64,000 bases of DNA from Undaria pinnatifida. Lineage: Eukaryota > Sar > Phaeophyceae > Laminariales > Alariaceae. Position numbers and translations under genes: made by a program. The DNA lies in contig JABAKD010000018.1 of the NCBI GenBank assembly GCA_012845835.1, forward strand, positions 434,001 to 498,000. Direction: 5' to 3'. Below the pieces are notes generated by a model. It did no database searches. It worked only from the letters and a program-made list of their open reading frames with translations, and was not told where the DNA came from. Positions 22,146 to 32,335 of the stretch are shown one piece after another (position 1 is the stretch's first letter; every line of letters starts with the position of its first letter).

Positions 22146-22540
22146 TGATTATTCGATCATACTCCTGCTGTAGGCTGCAAAGATTGGCACTCACAGTTGT
22201 TTAACTGGCCCAGCAAACACGCTGTGTGTCGAGGAAGCGAGGAATCGATAACTCTTGAAAAAGGCCGCTTGAGGGAAACCAAGGCTTAGGACGATGAACT
22301 GTGATAAGATCAGATGCGGTTCGACGAGAGACCGTGGACGATGTGAAAACACTCCGGTTCCTCAATCATGTTGGCCTCTTACAGCAACGTCTATCGACGG
22401 CTAGTCGACGCAACTCGTCGACTACAATAACTGCTGAAAGGTCTTCTAATTTCCCGCTTAAATACGGTGTAGTTGGTTGAACCGCAACTGACAAAAATAT
22501 TGACTCAGTAGGCTATGTACATGGTGCCTATTTCTTTACA
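22146..22540 (-). repeat. 5' LTR of copia element A
   Basis: Pairs with 16777-17183; roughly 80% alike by eye. On the minus strand it starts TGTAAAGAAATAGGCACC. The immediately internal sequence has no convincing initiator-Met primer-binding site. Confidence 0.8.
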
Positions 22541-22690
22541 GTAAAGGTGTCCACGTTGACTGCCGGCGGACGCTTGAGGCAACTCGAATGGAGTCGGAGC
22601 GTGGTACCAATACGATAAGTCGCATTTTCCTTCACCAACAAATATATGTATACTCCGGAGTATATCTTAGTACGCGCGTTTTTCATGGAC

Positions 22691-22892
22691 ACGTGCTCAA
22701 CAACGGTAGAGGTGCAACATTTCTTATGTGAGAAACCCATGGGCCTCTGAGGTACACAACAAAAAACATACGTCAAATTGAAGAACAAGAGGTAACTTCC
22801 GACAATCTTTGTCTAGAAGAAGTTCCATTCTTCATAAAACGTGTAAGACAAAAGGCGGTATAACGTAATACCTCTATCATCGTAGCACGCGT
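22691..22892. mobile_element. M1 MITE-like element, copy 6 (shortened)
   Basis: Left end ACGTGCTCAACAACGGTAG and right end CCTCTATCATCGTAGCACGC are M1 termini. At about 200 bp it is shorter than other copies. Confidence 0.55.
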
Positions 22893-23177
22893 TCGCCATA
22901 CACTGAAAACACCCTCGGCCGCCTAGTAATACCAAACAAATAGCATGCAAATTACGACTGACGTTCCGACGGTTTTGAAAACGCCACCTCAATCGTGGCA
23001 CGCGCTCATGGGGGTAGTTTCACATCATAGTTGCGGATACAAAAACATCGCACACCGTTGAGGTTTGCGCGTGGGCTACGGCAGAGGGCGGCGCATGGTA
23101 CGATACAGGTGTGTCATATTGCGCTTGGGTTCCCCACCTGTGAGGAACGCTATGCCACGCCCAAAGACCAAGGCCGC

Positions 23178-23246
23178 GGCAGGGGGATCACTTTTTGTTT
23201 GTATTTCAGTGGATCGAAATCACTGGCATGGGTGATCCCCCCTGTT
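23178..23246. repeat. Nested hairpin CAGGGGGATCAC/GTGATCCCCCCTG
   Basis: Outer arms at 23180-23191 and 23232-23244. An inner CAGTG/CACTG stem surrounds GGATCGAAAT. It is probably one of the dispersed palindromic repeats that also occur at 7295 and 12885. Confidence 0.55.
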
Positions 23247-23798
23247 GCTTTGCGGACTCTCAATTTATTTTATTTTATATTTTGAAATAAAATTCGAAAG
23301 GCAATGGTAAGCTATGCGGCGCAAAACAACTACCAGGTACCTAACATATTTTAGTCGGTCAAGTGCAAAATCACTCGGGCGAGTGGCCCAAACCCTGTAA
23401 TGAAAAACGGGGAAGGCGCCTCTTAGGTTAGCCCTTATCCACACCTAAAACCGAAAAAATATTGAAGAACAATCGGCGCGTGCTACGATTGAGGTAGCAT
23501 TGTTTGGAGAAAATAGTTTCGGAAAGGCGGGGTTTCATCCACCGAAATAGTCAAAAGTTCATGTTGGTTATATAGCACTACCCACTGAGCCATATATGGT
23601 CGTAGCAAGGATCTCCGGGGCTCACCCCTTGCCACGCACTACAGTAGTACTCAGGAGCAAACTACAACAACTATTCAACGTCTCCAGCGCGCACGCTCGC
23701 AAAGACGTAACTATGAATTCGATAAGGGACTCGCGAACATGTGTTATATTGGTTATATAGCCCTACCCACTAGTGTATTCTTGGCAATAGGAGGTCTG
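23245..23798. other. Region upstream of copia B, possible 5' LTR remnant
   Basis: Contains a truncated M1 end at 23475 and two related blocks about 180 bp apart: TTGGTTATATAGCACTACCCACTGAG (23563) and TTGGTTATATAGCCCTACCCACTAG (23750). The second lies just before a primer-binding-like site, as the end of a 5' LTR would. I could not match it to a 3' LTR after 29473. Confidence 0.4.
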
Positions 23799-23829
23799 GT
23801 ACCAGGAGCCAAGGATATCTGCACAGGCG

Positions 23830-24300
23830 ATAGACTCAACCGATGGGATTCACCAGCTGAGGAGTGAGCTTCAGCTGATGATGAAGAAGAAACAAGCATC
23901 GACGATGCAAGACATGCGGGAGATGATGGCCGAGCTCATGGGGAAGAACGGCCCGTCGAAGCCTAGCAGTGCTGAGGGCAGCGCTGCTTTAGGAGGGACA
24001 GGCGAGGGGCTGAACCCACTGCCGTAAGAGGGGACGGCAGAGAGGGCAGGGCTGCTGTATGGGAGCCCACGAGGGGCTGAACCCACTGCTGCACGACAAT
24101 ATTCTGCTGCTGCTGCTGCTGCTGCTGGAGGTGGAGCGAAAGAAGAACGACAGCAGCAAGAGAAACGACGTTTCGTGAGAATTCGTCGCGTAATGTGGGA
24201 GAGACGGAACGCAGAAGAGCTGCTGTTTCTGTGAGGTTGGCCCAGTCAGGGGCCAGCTAGATCAGCAAAGGGGAACCGAAGAATGGAGTTAATAACCCGG
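23830..24300 (+). pseudogene. Copia B Gag N-terminal segment
   Basis: An open stretch reads LRSELQLMMKKKQASTMQDM and then REMMAELMGKNG, an amphipathic Met/Lys/Glu-rich segment, then a Gly/Pro linker and a stop near 24028. A (CTG)8 tract at 24104-24127 and a repeated AGGGGCTGAACCCACTGC (24006, 24072) show local slippage. Confidence 0.5.
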
Positions 24301-24307
24301 CGGTGAG

Positions 24308-24802
24308 TTGGGGATTGAACATTATATGTTGCCTCTACCTAGACTTGTTCTCAAACACATCGCTGTCCCAATATTTAGTGGGAAGAAACCCGACCTCGCT
24401 GCCTGGACCAAAGACGCCAGGCACTACGCGAAAATAGTAGGTTTCCTGTACGTTTTTGTGTCCGATCTACCGCAGTACATCTCCGTGGGGGGTCTAGATA
24501 CCGAGAACGCACTACTCATCGACATGGGGTACAGCCGCGAAAGTGTATATACACATGCACTGGCGTCGAACTTCCTATCGACGGCTCTCGAGAGCAAGAG
24601 CGACAAGAGTATTATGCACAGGTGTAGCTCGCCGAGAGAAGCGTGCGGCGCGCTCCTTGCGTGGTACGGCCCTCAAACGACGGGGGCCAAGTCGGACCTC
24701 TCCCGACGCTTTAATAGTTTTATTATATCGCCGGGGAGCAACCCTCTCGGGGAGAAAGGCAGGATCGAAGATCTTGACACAGGAATGCGTACAACGAACT
24801 AG
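24308..24802 (+). pseudogene. Copia B Gag central domain
   Basis: 164 codons. FSGKKPDLAAWTKDARHYAK resembles the opening of copia Gag (F.G...Y..W.......). The frame leaves the Gag reading at 24802 (RIEDLDTGMRTTN) and continues in another frame at 24830. Confidence 0.65.
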
Positions 24803-24829
24803 CCTTCGACGACAACGTGCTGTATACAA

Positions 24830-25339
24830 TTGCCATTGAAGCTCTGCCTGCCTAGTACGAGGTGGAGGCAAGGAACCTTGCATCTCATAACGGTATCGGC
24901 CACGGTGACATTATCAAAGCTGTCCGATAGCGGCACCACCGATTTTTCTGAAAACAGGAAGAATAATTCCAACGCTGGCCATGCCAGCCATGTCATGTTC
25001 ACCGGTGGCGGCGGCGGTGGCCGCAAAAAAGGCGGCCGCGGTGCTCACGGGATAAGTAGAGGCCGGGGTAAAGGAAAAGGCGGACGTCGAGGACAGCAAG
25101 GACGCGGCGGTAAAAGCACCGACGAGGGCGGTGGTGGCTCGGTCGCGGCTGCCGGTGGCGCTGACAGCAGCGCCAAAACCGCCGAAGGTGGTACCTCCGA
25201 GGAGAGAGGCTACAGGTGTGGCAAGAAGGGCCATTGGAGGGTCGACTGCACGGAGGAGCTATGCAGTCGATGCTACGGACGGGGATGTCTGCCGCAGGTC
25301 GAAAAAGGATGCTGTGCTGGCGGTGTTTTACAACGATGA
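24830..25339 (+). pseudogene. Copia B Gag C-terminus with altered zinc knuckle
   Basis: Gly/Arg/Lys-rich nucleic-acid-binding tail (GRGKGKGGRRGQQGRGG) followed by YRCGKKGHWRVDC. The spacing is that of a C-x2-C-x4-H-x4-C knuckle, but the first Cys is Tyr (codon TAC, one change from TGC). A second Cys cluster, CSRCYGRGC, follows. Confidence 0.7.
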
Positions 25340-25485
25340 CAATGATGATACGGTCGGGGCTTCAACCTTCAAGGCCGGACAGACAGGCGAGTGCAGTGAT
25401 GTTTTTGGGGGAAAGGGAGAAAGGGGGGTCGGCTTGGCAAGTAGGGGATTAGGCCAGGCTTTGCGATAGTGGAACGTCTACTCAC

Positions 25486-25791
25486 ATGACGCCTTCAGAA
25501 GATGGCATAATATACTGCAGAGAGTGCAGTTTCAAACAGCGCATTGCGGACGACTCAACCCGCACGATCGAACGATATGGCAATATTAGCTTTGTATCTC
25601 GGTCCGGAAACGGTCTCGTGCGAGTAATGCCGACTAATGTTGCACACTTGCCAGACATCCGATACTATCTCTTTTCCCTACCCACTCTCGTGAAGAACGG
25701 TCACGTTTTCGAAGAGCGTTCCACGGGGATTGTAGTCAAACTCAAGTCTGAGTGCTCGATCACGTTTCCGTTGACCGTGTACAGCTTTTAA
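25486..25791 (+). pseudogene. Copia B protease C-terminal region
   Basis: 101 codons matching the segment after the protease active site: an ADDSTRTIERYGNISF strand followed by NVAHLPDIRYYLFSLPTLVK, which aligns with the conserved NVLYVP.L..NLLS...L. The DSG active site itself is not visible upstream in frame. Confidence 0.65.
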
Positions 25792-25866
25792 GGCTACCGG
25801 ATCGACTGCAGTACTAGGGAAGATGTCTGTGCTGTACTCGCCCCGGGAAAATCGCCCAACAAGCCA

Positions 25867-26079
25867 GTGGTTAACATTAACGACTACCACTACGCGGCCG
25901 GACACTTCCACGAGGCACTGCTCCGCAAGATCGTGGATCAGCAAGGGATCTCCCTCGACGGAACGCTGCTGGAGTGCAAAAGGTACCCCATGACGAAGGT
26001 CTCCGCCGAGGTATCAAGCAGACCACATACACTCGAGCAGGTAAGAATCTCGGGAGGTTTTTTTGTGAATTTGAGTGGG
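25867..26079 (+). pseudogene. Copia B GAG-pre-integrase region
   Basis: INDYHYAAGHFHEALLRKIV followed by GTLLECKRYPMTK matches the H..LGH.....L......G......C..C..GK zinc-binding segment with one Cys replaced. The frame then shifts (GIKQTTYTRAGKNLGRFF) into the start of the integrase core. Confidence 0.7.
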
Positions 26080-26336
26080 AGTCGTTCTACGGTAGCCTCC
26101 TTTTCTTTTGGTTAACGAAATCGCCGGTGTCAAAACCAGCTCCCGGTTGTATCCCCTGAAATACGGTGTCCCTCGACGCCCTCCCCGACGTCGTCGATCG
26201 ATAGACCTACCTCTGCACACGAGACCAAATATGGATACCCTTTTACAATAGTATCCTTCCTTGTGTCGAGCAGCCATGAAACGTTCGTTAAAGAAAATCG
26301 CTGCTTTTTGGGGGGGGCTGTCGTGAAATCAGTCGT
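26080..26336. mobile_element. M4 miniature element inserted in copia B integrase, copy 1
   Basis: 257 bp. Starts AGTCGTTCTACGGTAGCC and ends GGCTGTCGTGAAATCAGTCGT, which are imperfect inverted repeats. Flanked on both sides by GGG (26077-26079 and 26337-26339), a 3-bp target-site duplication. Across the insertion the integrase reads NLSG before and GPKVV after, the expected SGPK joint. No coding capacity. Confidence 0.8.
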
Positions 26337-26339
26337 GGG

Positions 26340-26810
26340 CCTAAGGTGGTCAAGTCTCACGAGGGGGAGATATGTACGCTCATCGTGCCCGACGATATTT
26401 CACAGTTTGCGTGGGTGTATTTTACGCGCCAATAATCGGACGCCGCGGACACGTTCGAACAGTTCCTCGCGGATACTCGTGCAGACGGTGTCCCTTCATG
26501 GGTGGTGAACGTCCGATCCGATGGGGGCAGTGAATAATGTGGGGGGGAGTGGGGCGACATATGTAGATCGTGATGCATCAAGCATGAACAAACCACGGCC
26601 GAAAGTCTCAAACTCAATGTGGTATCCTAGCGCGCGATAGGTTTGACTGGAACGGTCGCAGTCGCGGGTAGAATTCAGGCTCGTGAGCGTTTCCCCAGAG
26701 CGCAGTTTCCGGCAACGGAATCGTTGTGGACTGAACCGTCGCACTGGGCGTGCGATGCTTTGAACCGCACAGCAACGTCAGCTAACCCCGCAAACAAGTC
26801 CCCGTACGAG
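26340..26810 (+). pseudogene. Copia B integrase catalytic core
   Basis: Reads EICTLIVPDDISQFAWVYFT (first Asp region), a TAA stop, SDAADTFEQFLADTRADGVP and VVNVRSDGGSE (second Asp, SDGG.E), then CIKHEQTTAESLKLNVVS and finally NRTATSANPANKSPYEM. This is the complete DD.E core layout of a copia integrase with stops and frameshifts. Confidence 0.8.
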
Positions 26811-26813
26811 ATG

Positions 26814-27060
26814 AGTCGTTCTACTGTAGCCCCCGCCAACTTTTCTTCAACAAAATCGCCGGTTTCAAAACCGGCTCCCAGTCGTATCTCCTGAGATACG
26901 GTGTCCCTCGACTCCGACGTCATCGATCGATAGACCCGTGCACACAATAACATACTTGGATACTTTGCTGTCAATTGTATCCTTCCTTGTGTCGAGCAGT
27001 CATGAAACGTTCGTTGATAAAATCGCTGATTTCGGGAGGGGCTATTGTAGAATCAGACAT
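26814..27060. mobile_element. M4 miniature element inserted in copia B integrase, copy 2
   Basis: 247 bp and clearly homologous to 26080-26336. Ends AGTCGTTCTACTGTAGCC and GGCTATTGTAGAATCAGACAT. Flanked by ATG duplications (26811-26813, 27061-27063). It splits the PYEM/WYG integrase motif: PYEM before and the Trp-Tyr-Gly codons after. Confidence 0.8.
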
Positions 27061-27437
27061 ATGTGGTACGGTACAACCCCCCGGTAGTTCTTCTGCCTTT
27101 CCTCAAGCCTGGCTTCGGCAAGTTGAAGAGGGAAAACAAGCCCCAAGCAAAATCAACGGAATGTTTGTACCTGGACCCTGCGCCAAGTCACCCCCGAGAC
27201 GCCGTACGAGTGCTGAACAAACACCGTACTCTGCTTATCACGCGTCATGTCTCCTGGCAACGCGTGACGCTTGCACCACCAGTACCTGCTCAGGTTCATG
27301 ACTCCCTGTCTCAGGAAAAGGAGGAGCCCGAAGCCGACGACGAAAGAACGTCAAGTCTAGGTGGGGGGGAGGTGATGAACGTGCAGGACGAAAGTCTGGA
27401 TCGCCTGATCGACCTCGACGTGACATGGGAGGGGTGA
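27061..27437 (+). pseudogene. Copia B integrase C-terminal domain
   Basis: A 124-codon frame from 27063 contains LLPFLKPGFGKLKRENKPQA and AVRVLNKHRTLLITRHVSWQ, matching the integrase tail (G.....YRVL...T..I..SR.V.W). It then runs into an acidic linker. Confidence 0.7.
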
Positions 27438-28063
27438 TCTGCACGCGTTCTTGCAGGAACGCTCACAGGAGACACCTGCAGCCGGCGATGCTAGCGACGG
27501 GACGGTCGAGTCCATACACTCGTCTCAAAGGGGCACGATGGACGCCTCCTCGGTCCCGGCAGTGAGGGCCGAAACAGTCAAAACGATGCGTTCGTCTCAA
27601 GGGAAGGCGGTGGACCACGCCTCTACGGCCCCGGCAGCGAGGGCCGGAAACGACTCAGGCGCAGCAGCAGCCTGTGGCACCGACCAAGGGAACGGCGATG
27701 ATCCCCTCGCGATTCTATCGGGGAGGGAAGCTCACGAGCTCAGTAGCTGCTCAGTAGCTGGGGAGACGGCTACCCCTGACAGTAATGGGCCGGACCCGGG
27801 GTCAGAGCCAACGCCTGTAGGATGAATCTGTTTAACGTCACCGTGTGATGGAATACGCGATGTCTGCGGCAGTGCAAAGGTGGACGGGGTTTGGGAGTAT
27901 ATTGGAGAATGCATCCTCGACGACGGAGGACGCAATGGCCACGATGGCTGGAGGACCTGCTATGGAAGACAGTGAAGGGGAGTTGCACGTGTGCATGCCC
28001 AGTGGGCAGTCGGTAGCAGATATAGAACGTTCAAAGTACAAGCGGCGTGGTGTGGGGCTATGA

Positions 28064-28620
28064 TGAGTAAATTGCACCGTCACAAAACGACCGGAACATA
28101 CGAAGCCGCGGCACCGCCGCGAGGATGGAAACCTGTAAGTGCGAAATGGGTTTTCTCATACAAGACTGATAAAAATGGAATGATAGCCAAACGAATGCAA
28201 GACTTGTGACTAACGGCTTTAGCCAGAGGCAACACTTTGATTTCTCCCAAACGTTTCCATTAACCCCATCGTCAGCGTCAATTGTAATTCTGGTGGCAAT
28301 TGAAAATGAGCAAGGTCTGAAGATCTTTCAATAAGACGCTGCACAAGATTTGGTCCGCGTGAAACTACCCGATGGGTGTGGTGACATGTCAGGAAAGATT
28401 GTTCTCCTGAACATATCACTATATGGTCTAAAACAGAGAGGACGGCAAGTGGCCGAACTACTGGTAGAGGCCGTGGTAGAATACGGTATGGAGCAGTTTA
28501 AGACAGAACCTTGGGTTTTCCGTATGGTTGTGGATAGCAAGGTGGAACTGATTATGGCCGTTCATGTAGATGACATTGATTGCAGGATCGGACAAGGCAT
28601 GCACAGACTTTCATGCCGCA
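28064..28620 (+). pseudogene. Copia B reverse transcriptase
   Basis: The RT start reads GWKPVSAKWVFSYKTDKNG and the centre GKIVLLNISLYGLKQRGRQV. The catalytic box appears as AVHVDDID near 28557-28580 (F/Y-V-D-D in active enzymes). A stop at 28207 and another near 28332 break the frame. Confidence 0.8.
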
Positions 28621-28675
28621 TTAAATAGTAAGATTCCCACGAATATCCTCGGCGAGGTAATTTGGTATACTGGTT

Positions 28676-29473
28676 GTGCTTTCAAGCGTAACTGGGAATT
28701 GGGCACGTTTGATATCACGCAGAAAGCTTTCGCTGAAAGCATGCTGTAAATCGTTTGATGTAAACTCGTCCTCTGACATCCCCGCGACCCCTGGCTTTGA
28801 ACTAGGTCCAAGGGAGGAGGGCGAACCAAAGGGAGATTGGCCGCACAGGGGGGCTGTGAGCAGTCTGATGTGGCTGTCGACCGTGACACGGCCAGGCATC
28901 TCGAACGCGGTGCGTGCTGTGGCGCGCCATTCTCACAACCCCACCGACAGGCACTGGAAAGCTGTTCTGAAGATCATGGCATACCTCCACGGGACAAGGG
29001 GTGTGCGTTTAACTTTTGTAGGGGGTTCGGGATTGGATCTGACTGCATATGGTAATGCCGACTACGCCGACCAATCTAACGACAGGAGCTCGGTGTCGGG
29101 GACGGTAATTACCTTGCCGGGTGCTGCCGTCAGTTGGGCAAGTAGCGCACAGATGTGCGTTCCGTTGTCTACAGCAGAAGTAGAGTATGTAGCCCTGGGT
29201 GAAGGGGTGAAGGGGGCTCTGTTTATGGGGGCAGTGTTATCGTATATTTGTCCACAGCTAAGCGGATCGTGTGTCCGAGTTTTTAATGATAACCAGGGGG
29301 ACATAGCGCTGGCTGAGAACCATCTTACTTCTGCGCGGATCAAGCACATAGATGTGCAGTTCCATTTCGTCCGAGGTTCACTTCGTACCAAGAAAATTGG
29401 CGTCCAATTCGTAGCTTCGGGAAAGCAGCACGCGGATATTTTTTGCGAAATCCTTTGCTGCGACCCCTTTTAA
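28676..29473 (+). pseudogene. Copia B RT end and RNase H domain
   Basis: A long intact frame of 265 codons. It holds the copia RNase H acids: GNADYADQSNDRSSVSG (Asp), PLSTAEVEYVALGEG (Glu) and VRVFNDNQGDIALAEN (Asp), then RIKHIDVQFHFVRG and a degenerate end KQHADIFCEILC. A PPT-like GAGTAAGGGGTG follows at 29512-29524. This is the best preserved domain of the element. Confidence 0.85.
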
Positions 29474-30184
29474 ATATCACCGTAAGTTTTGTTTAACCTA
29501 CCGTTGAAGCATGAGTAAGGGGTGTGAACATTATTCGATGAGTATCCATGTTTGAGTCATGCGAGGAACATTTTGGCCGGCCGCCACCCCACGCTACTTT
29601 CGGGGGCATGGGTAAGTAGGGCGCTACTTGGCATTCTAGTTTCTGGCCATGGCCGTCGTTTGAATGCGGCCATTGTTACAATCGGTTTGGATGATGTAAG
29701 ACATACTGGGGGTTTTGACCTGGTGGCCGGGTTTCCTCTCGCTGGGCTGTCGTTGGCTGTTCTTTGGTCCTAGCTTGTTGTTTTGGATGCCTGTTCGGTC
29801 TCGTCACTGCTGTGAAGAGCCAGGGAGGGTGTTGGTTTGGATCGCCACAGCACGACGGATACAAATGTTGTAGAAGGTTGCGTATCGATTTCTAGGCGTT
29901 TTAGCAATTTTGATCATGAGAGACGAGCTCCAGCAATCCGCTTTCTGCTCCTTCTCTCCTCTCCGTCCTCTCAACACAACGAAGATAAGAACACTCATCA
30001 AACCGTGAGGTGGTCAGGGCATCCGGGCTCGGACCCTCGACGAACAACTCATGTGCATGTTGTGGGGTTCGGGCTGCTTTCCTAGAGCATGGGGGGCGGG
30101 ACTCTTGGCATTGTCAAGTTCACCAGTTTGCACCTGCCATTAATCGTGAACCCCTGTCCACTAGACTACACTCCTACCACGAAT
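29474..30184. other. Downstream flank of copia B
   Basis: Probably begins with the 3' LTR (TGTGAACATTATTCGATGAG just after the purine tract), but no matching 5' copy is visible. No supported gene. Confidence 0.4.
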
Positions 30185-30620
30185 TGACCCAAAATAAGTT
30201 GCCCCCCGTCCGCCCCCCCCCCGCCCCCCCCCGCTCTTCCCCCCCCTCCAACCAACCCCGCTCCCTTTTGATCAAAACCAGGCCCCCACGCCCTTCGAAC
30301 CTCCGCCCTCCCCTCACCGGATATTCGACTTACACAGAGGATTCACTTGATAAACGGGTGCATTTCCTTCCACAGCTTGTCAGATTTTGTCCCCCTCAGA
30401 AACGGGTGTTACAGTTTCCGCGCACAGACTGACTAGCATCACCCTGTTGACCCTGATAGCTACACTGTAGTTGTAAGGGGAGTCGCCGACCTATATCCTT
30501 AATGAGGACATACAACCCGTAATACGCGCGATCGGAGTATCACACACACAGCTTGCAAAGATGAGCTTCGACAAAAATTTCGATCTCACAGCTGGAGTGT
30601 ATTTTTTTTCATTTTTTATA
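30185..30620 (+). repeat. R1 repeat, 5'-truncated copy
   Basis: Starts in the C-rich tract and contains TTTTGATCAAAACCAGGCCC, CAGATTTTGTCCCCCTCAGA, GTTTCCGCGCACAGACTGAC and the complete terminal segment ending GCTGGAGTGTATTTT. Confidence 0.8.
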
Positions 30621-30654
30621 ATAACAAATTTAATGTACGATGTGTTTTTTTATC

Positions 30655-31365
30655 TTTCATTCCTGAGCGAGCGTAGCGGGCGGAGAATATCGCCCGCGGA
30701 GCGAACCACCTTGTACCATGTGCATACCGTGGTACCTTGTGGTGTTGCATCATACCTGTACACGTACCAGGTACCTAGTACCCAGGTACAGCAGCAGTGT
30801 TTGTGTTCTTCGCATTCAACTGATATTTCCACCCATCCATTTTATAAGCAAATTTCAGGGACGTCAGCCGTGAGTTCGACGAATTTTAGGTCAATACTCA
30901 TCTTTGCAAGCTGCGTTGTTGGTACTTGTAATGTACAATATAAATGAGTTTTTATTTGGAGGTTTGTATTTTTCTATTTTTGGTCCACTATAATGGTAAG
31001 TGTTGGTATTTTTACTTTGGGTGGGGAATCTTGAGCTAGATCTAAACTCACATCTATTTTATAAACATATTACTGTAGTTTCCACTGCATGTACTGATCT
31101 TATCATATGTATGGTAAGCGGCTTATTTTGTTTTTTCTCTCCCCCAGGCTTTAATATCGGGAAGAGTACGATTACAGAATATTACTAGTTATCTTACATA
31201 TTACTCTTAATACCGCATTCGAGAATTCAAGTCGGTAACTCCCCCCCCAAAAAAATACAAACTCTGTACGCTGTCACTCTCAACATTTTATAAAAACAAT
31301 ATTTTCAGGACTTGAGGACTTCAGCAGGTGTGAGTTAGACGAAATTTGAGTCAGTTCACATATAT
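30655..31365. other. AT-rich spacer with R1 tail fragments
   Basis: Contains a CGGGCGGAGAATATCGCCCG hairpin at 30677-30696 and diverged pieces of the reverse-complemented R1 end near 30860-30910 and 31320-31350. No gene. Confidence 0.45.
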
Positions 31366-31369
31366 TATA

Positions 31370-32310
31370 AAAATTAAAATACACTCCAGCTGTGAGATCG
31401 AAGATTTCGTCGAAACTCATCTTTGCAAGCTGTGTGTGATACTCCGATCGCGCGCATTACGAGTTGTGTGTCCTCATTAAGGATATAGGTCGGCGACTCC
31501 CCTTACAACTACAGTGTAGCTATTAGGGTCAACAGGATGATTTTAGTCAGTCTGTGCGCGGAAACTATAAAACCCGTTTCTGAGGGGGACAAAATCTGAC
31601 AGCTGTAAAGGGAAAGGGGGGCCTGGTTTTGATCAAAAGCGAGCGGGTTTGGAGGGGGGCGGTGGGGGGGGGGGGGAAAGGGGTAATTTGTGCATGTAAG
31701 CTATAAATCCTTTCGAGGGGATAAATCTGACGGTTTTGGCACCAGTATATTATTGGGGGCGCGGGGGGGGGGGGGGGGGGGGGGGGGGGGAGCAGCTCAA
31801 TATTTGCCTGGAAACTATACATTATTTTGAGGGGATAAATGTGACATTTTTGGAAATAATACATCAGTTTATCATGTATATCCTGGGGTAATTCGTACAA
31901 TCAGTGAGTAAAGAGAGGGTGGAGTGTTCGAGGGGGTGGGGTTGGGATGGGTTGGGGGGGGAGGGTGGGGGGTGGGGGCGGGGGGCGGGGGTGGGGGGGG
32001 AAACGGCTTTAGGTGAGGGGTTTGTTATACGTGTGGTGCTAGGTCTAGGCGAAGGTGCGGGTGATGGGGAAGAAGGGGGCGTTCGAGGCGGGGGGGGGGG
32101 GGGAACACAGCGGCATGGATGGCTCTCGAAAGATAATGAGGTGATATCCTGTGCGTGAAGTGTTTATTAATGTGGCGGATTTCGATATTTGGTGGGGCGT
32201 TTGAGTAAGGGAGAGCAAGAGGGGGGGGGGGGGGAGATTTTTTAAGAGGTTTAGGTCACAAACAATATTCAAATACACTTCGGCTGTGAGATCAAAGATA
32301 TGTATCAGCT
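31370..32310 (-). repeat. R1 repeat, near full-length reverse copy
   Basis: Starts with the reverse-complemented tail AAAATACACTCCAGCTGTGA, runs through G-rich tracts and the reverse of the 5' body (CTTTAGGTGAGGGG, AAGTGTTTATTAATGTGGCG, GAGGTTTAGGTCAC), and ends with a second partial tail, CAAATACACTTCGGCTGTGA. The tail therefore occurs at both ends in the same orientation. It includes an unbroken run of 28 G at 31763-31790. Confidence 0.8.
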
Positions 32311-32335
32311 TTTTATACGCGTGGTATATTGATAG

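Larger units (their letters stand above)
16777..22540 (-). mobile_element. Ty1/copia LTR retrotransposon, element A (minus strand, defective)
   Basis: About 5.76 kb, bounded by two direct repeats of about 400 bp (16777-17183 and 22146-22540) that start TG and end CA. On the minus strand the order is 5' LTR, gag with a CCHC knuckle, protease, GAG-pre-integrase, integrase, RT start, RNase H end, polypurine tract CTTGAGTGGGAA (17184-17195) and 3' LTR. Integrase before RT defines the copia order. The coding region has frameshifts, an in-frame stop in the zinc knuckle, loss of most of the RT, and a foreign repeat in the integrase, so it cannot be autonomous. I see no matching target-site duplication. 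Confidence 0.85.
23799..29473 (+). mobile_element. Ty1/copia retrotransposon, element B (plus strand, defective)
   Basis: Order on the plus strand: PBS-like TGGTACCAGGAGCC (about 23799, near the initiator-Met complement TGGTATCAGAGCC), gag, CCHC-like knuckle, protease region, GAG-pre-integrase, integrase, RT and RNase H. The integrase-RT order identifies copia. Multiple frameshifts and stops break the polyprotein, and two 250-bp elements are inserted in the integrase. No LTR pair could be matched by eye, so the terminal repeats are missing or strongly diverged. Confidence 0.85.
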
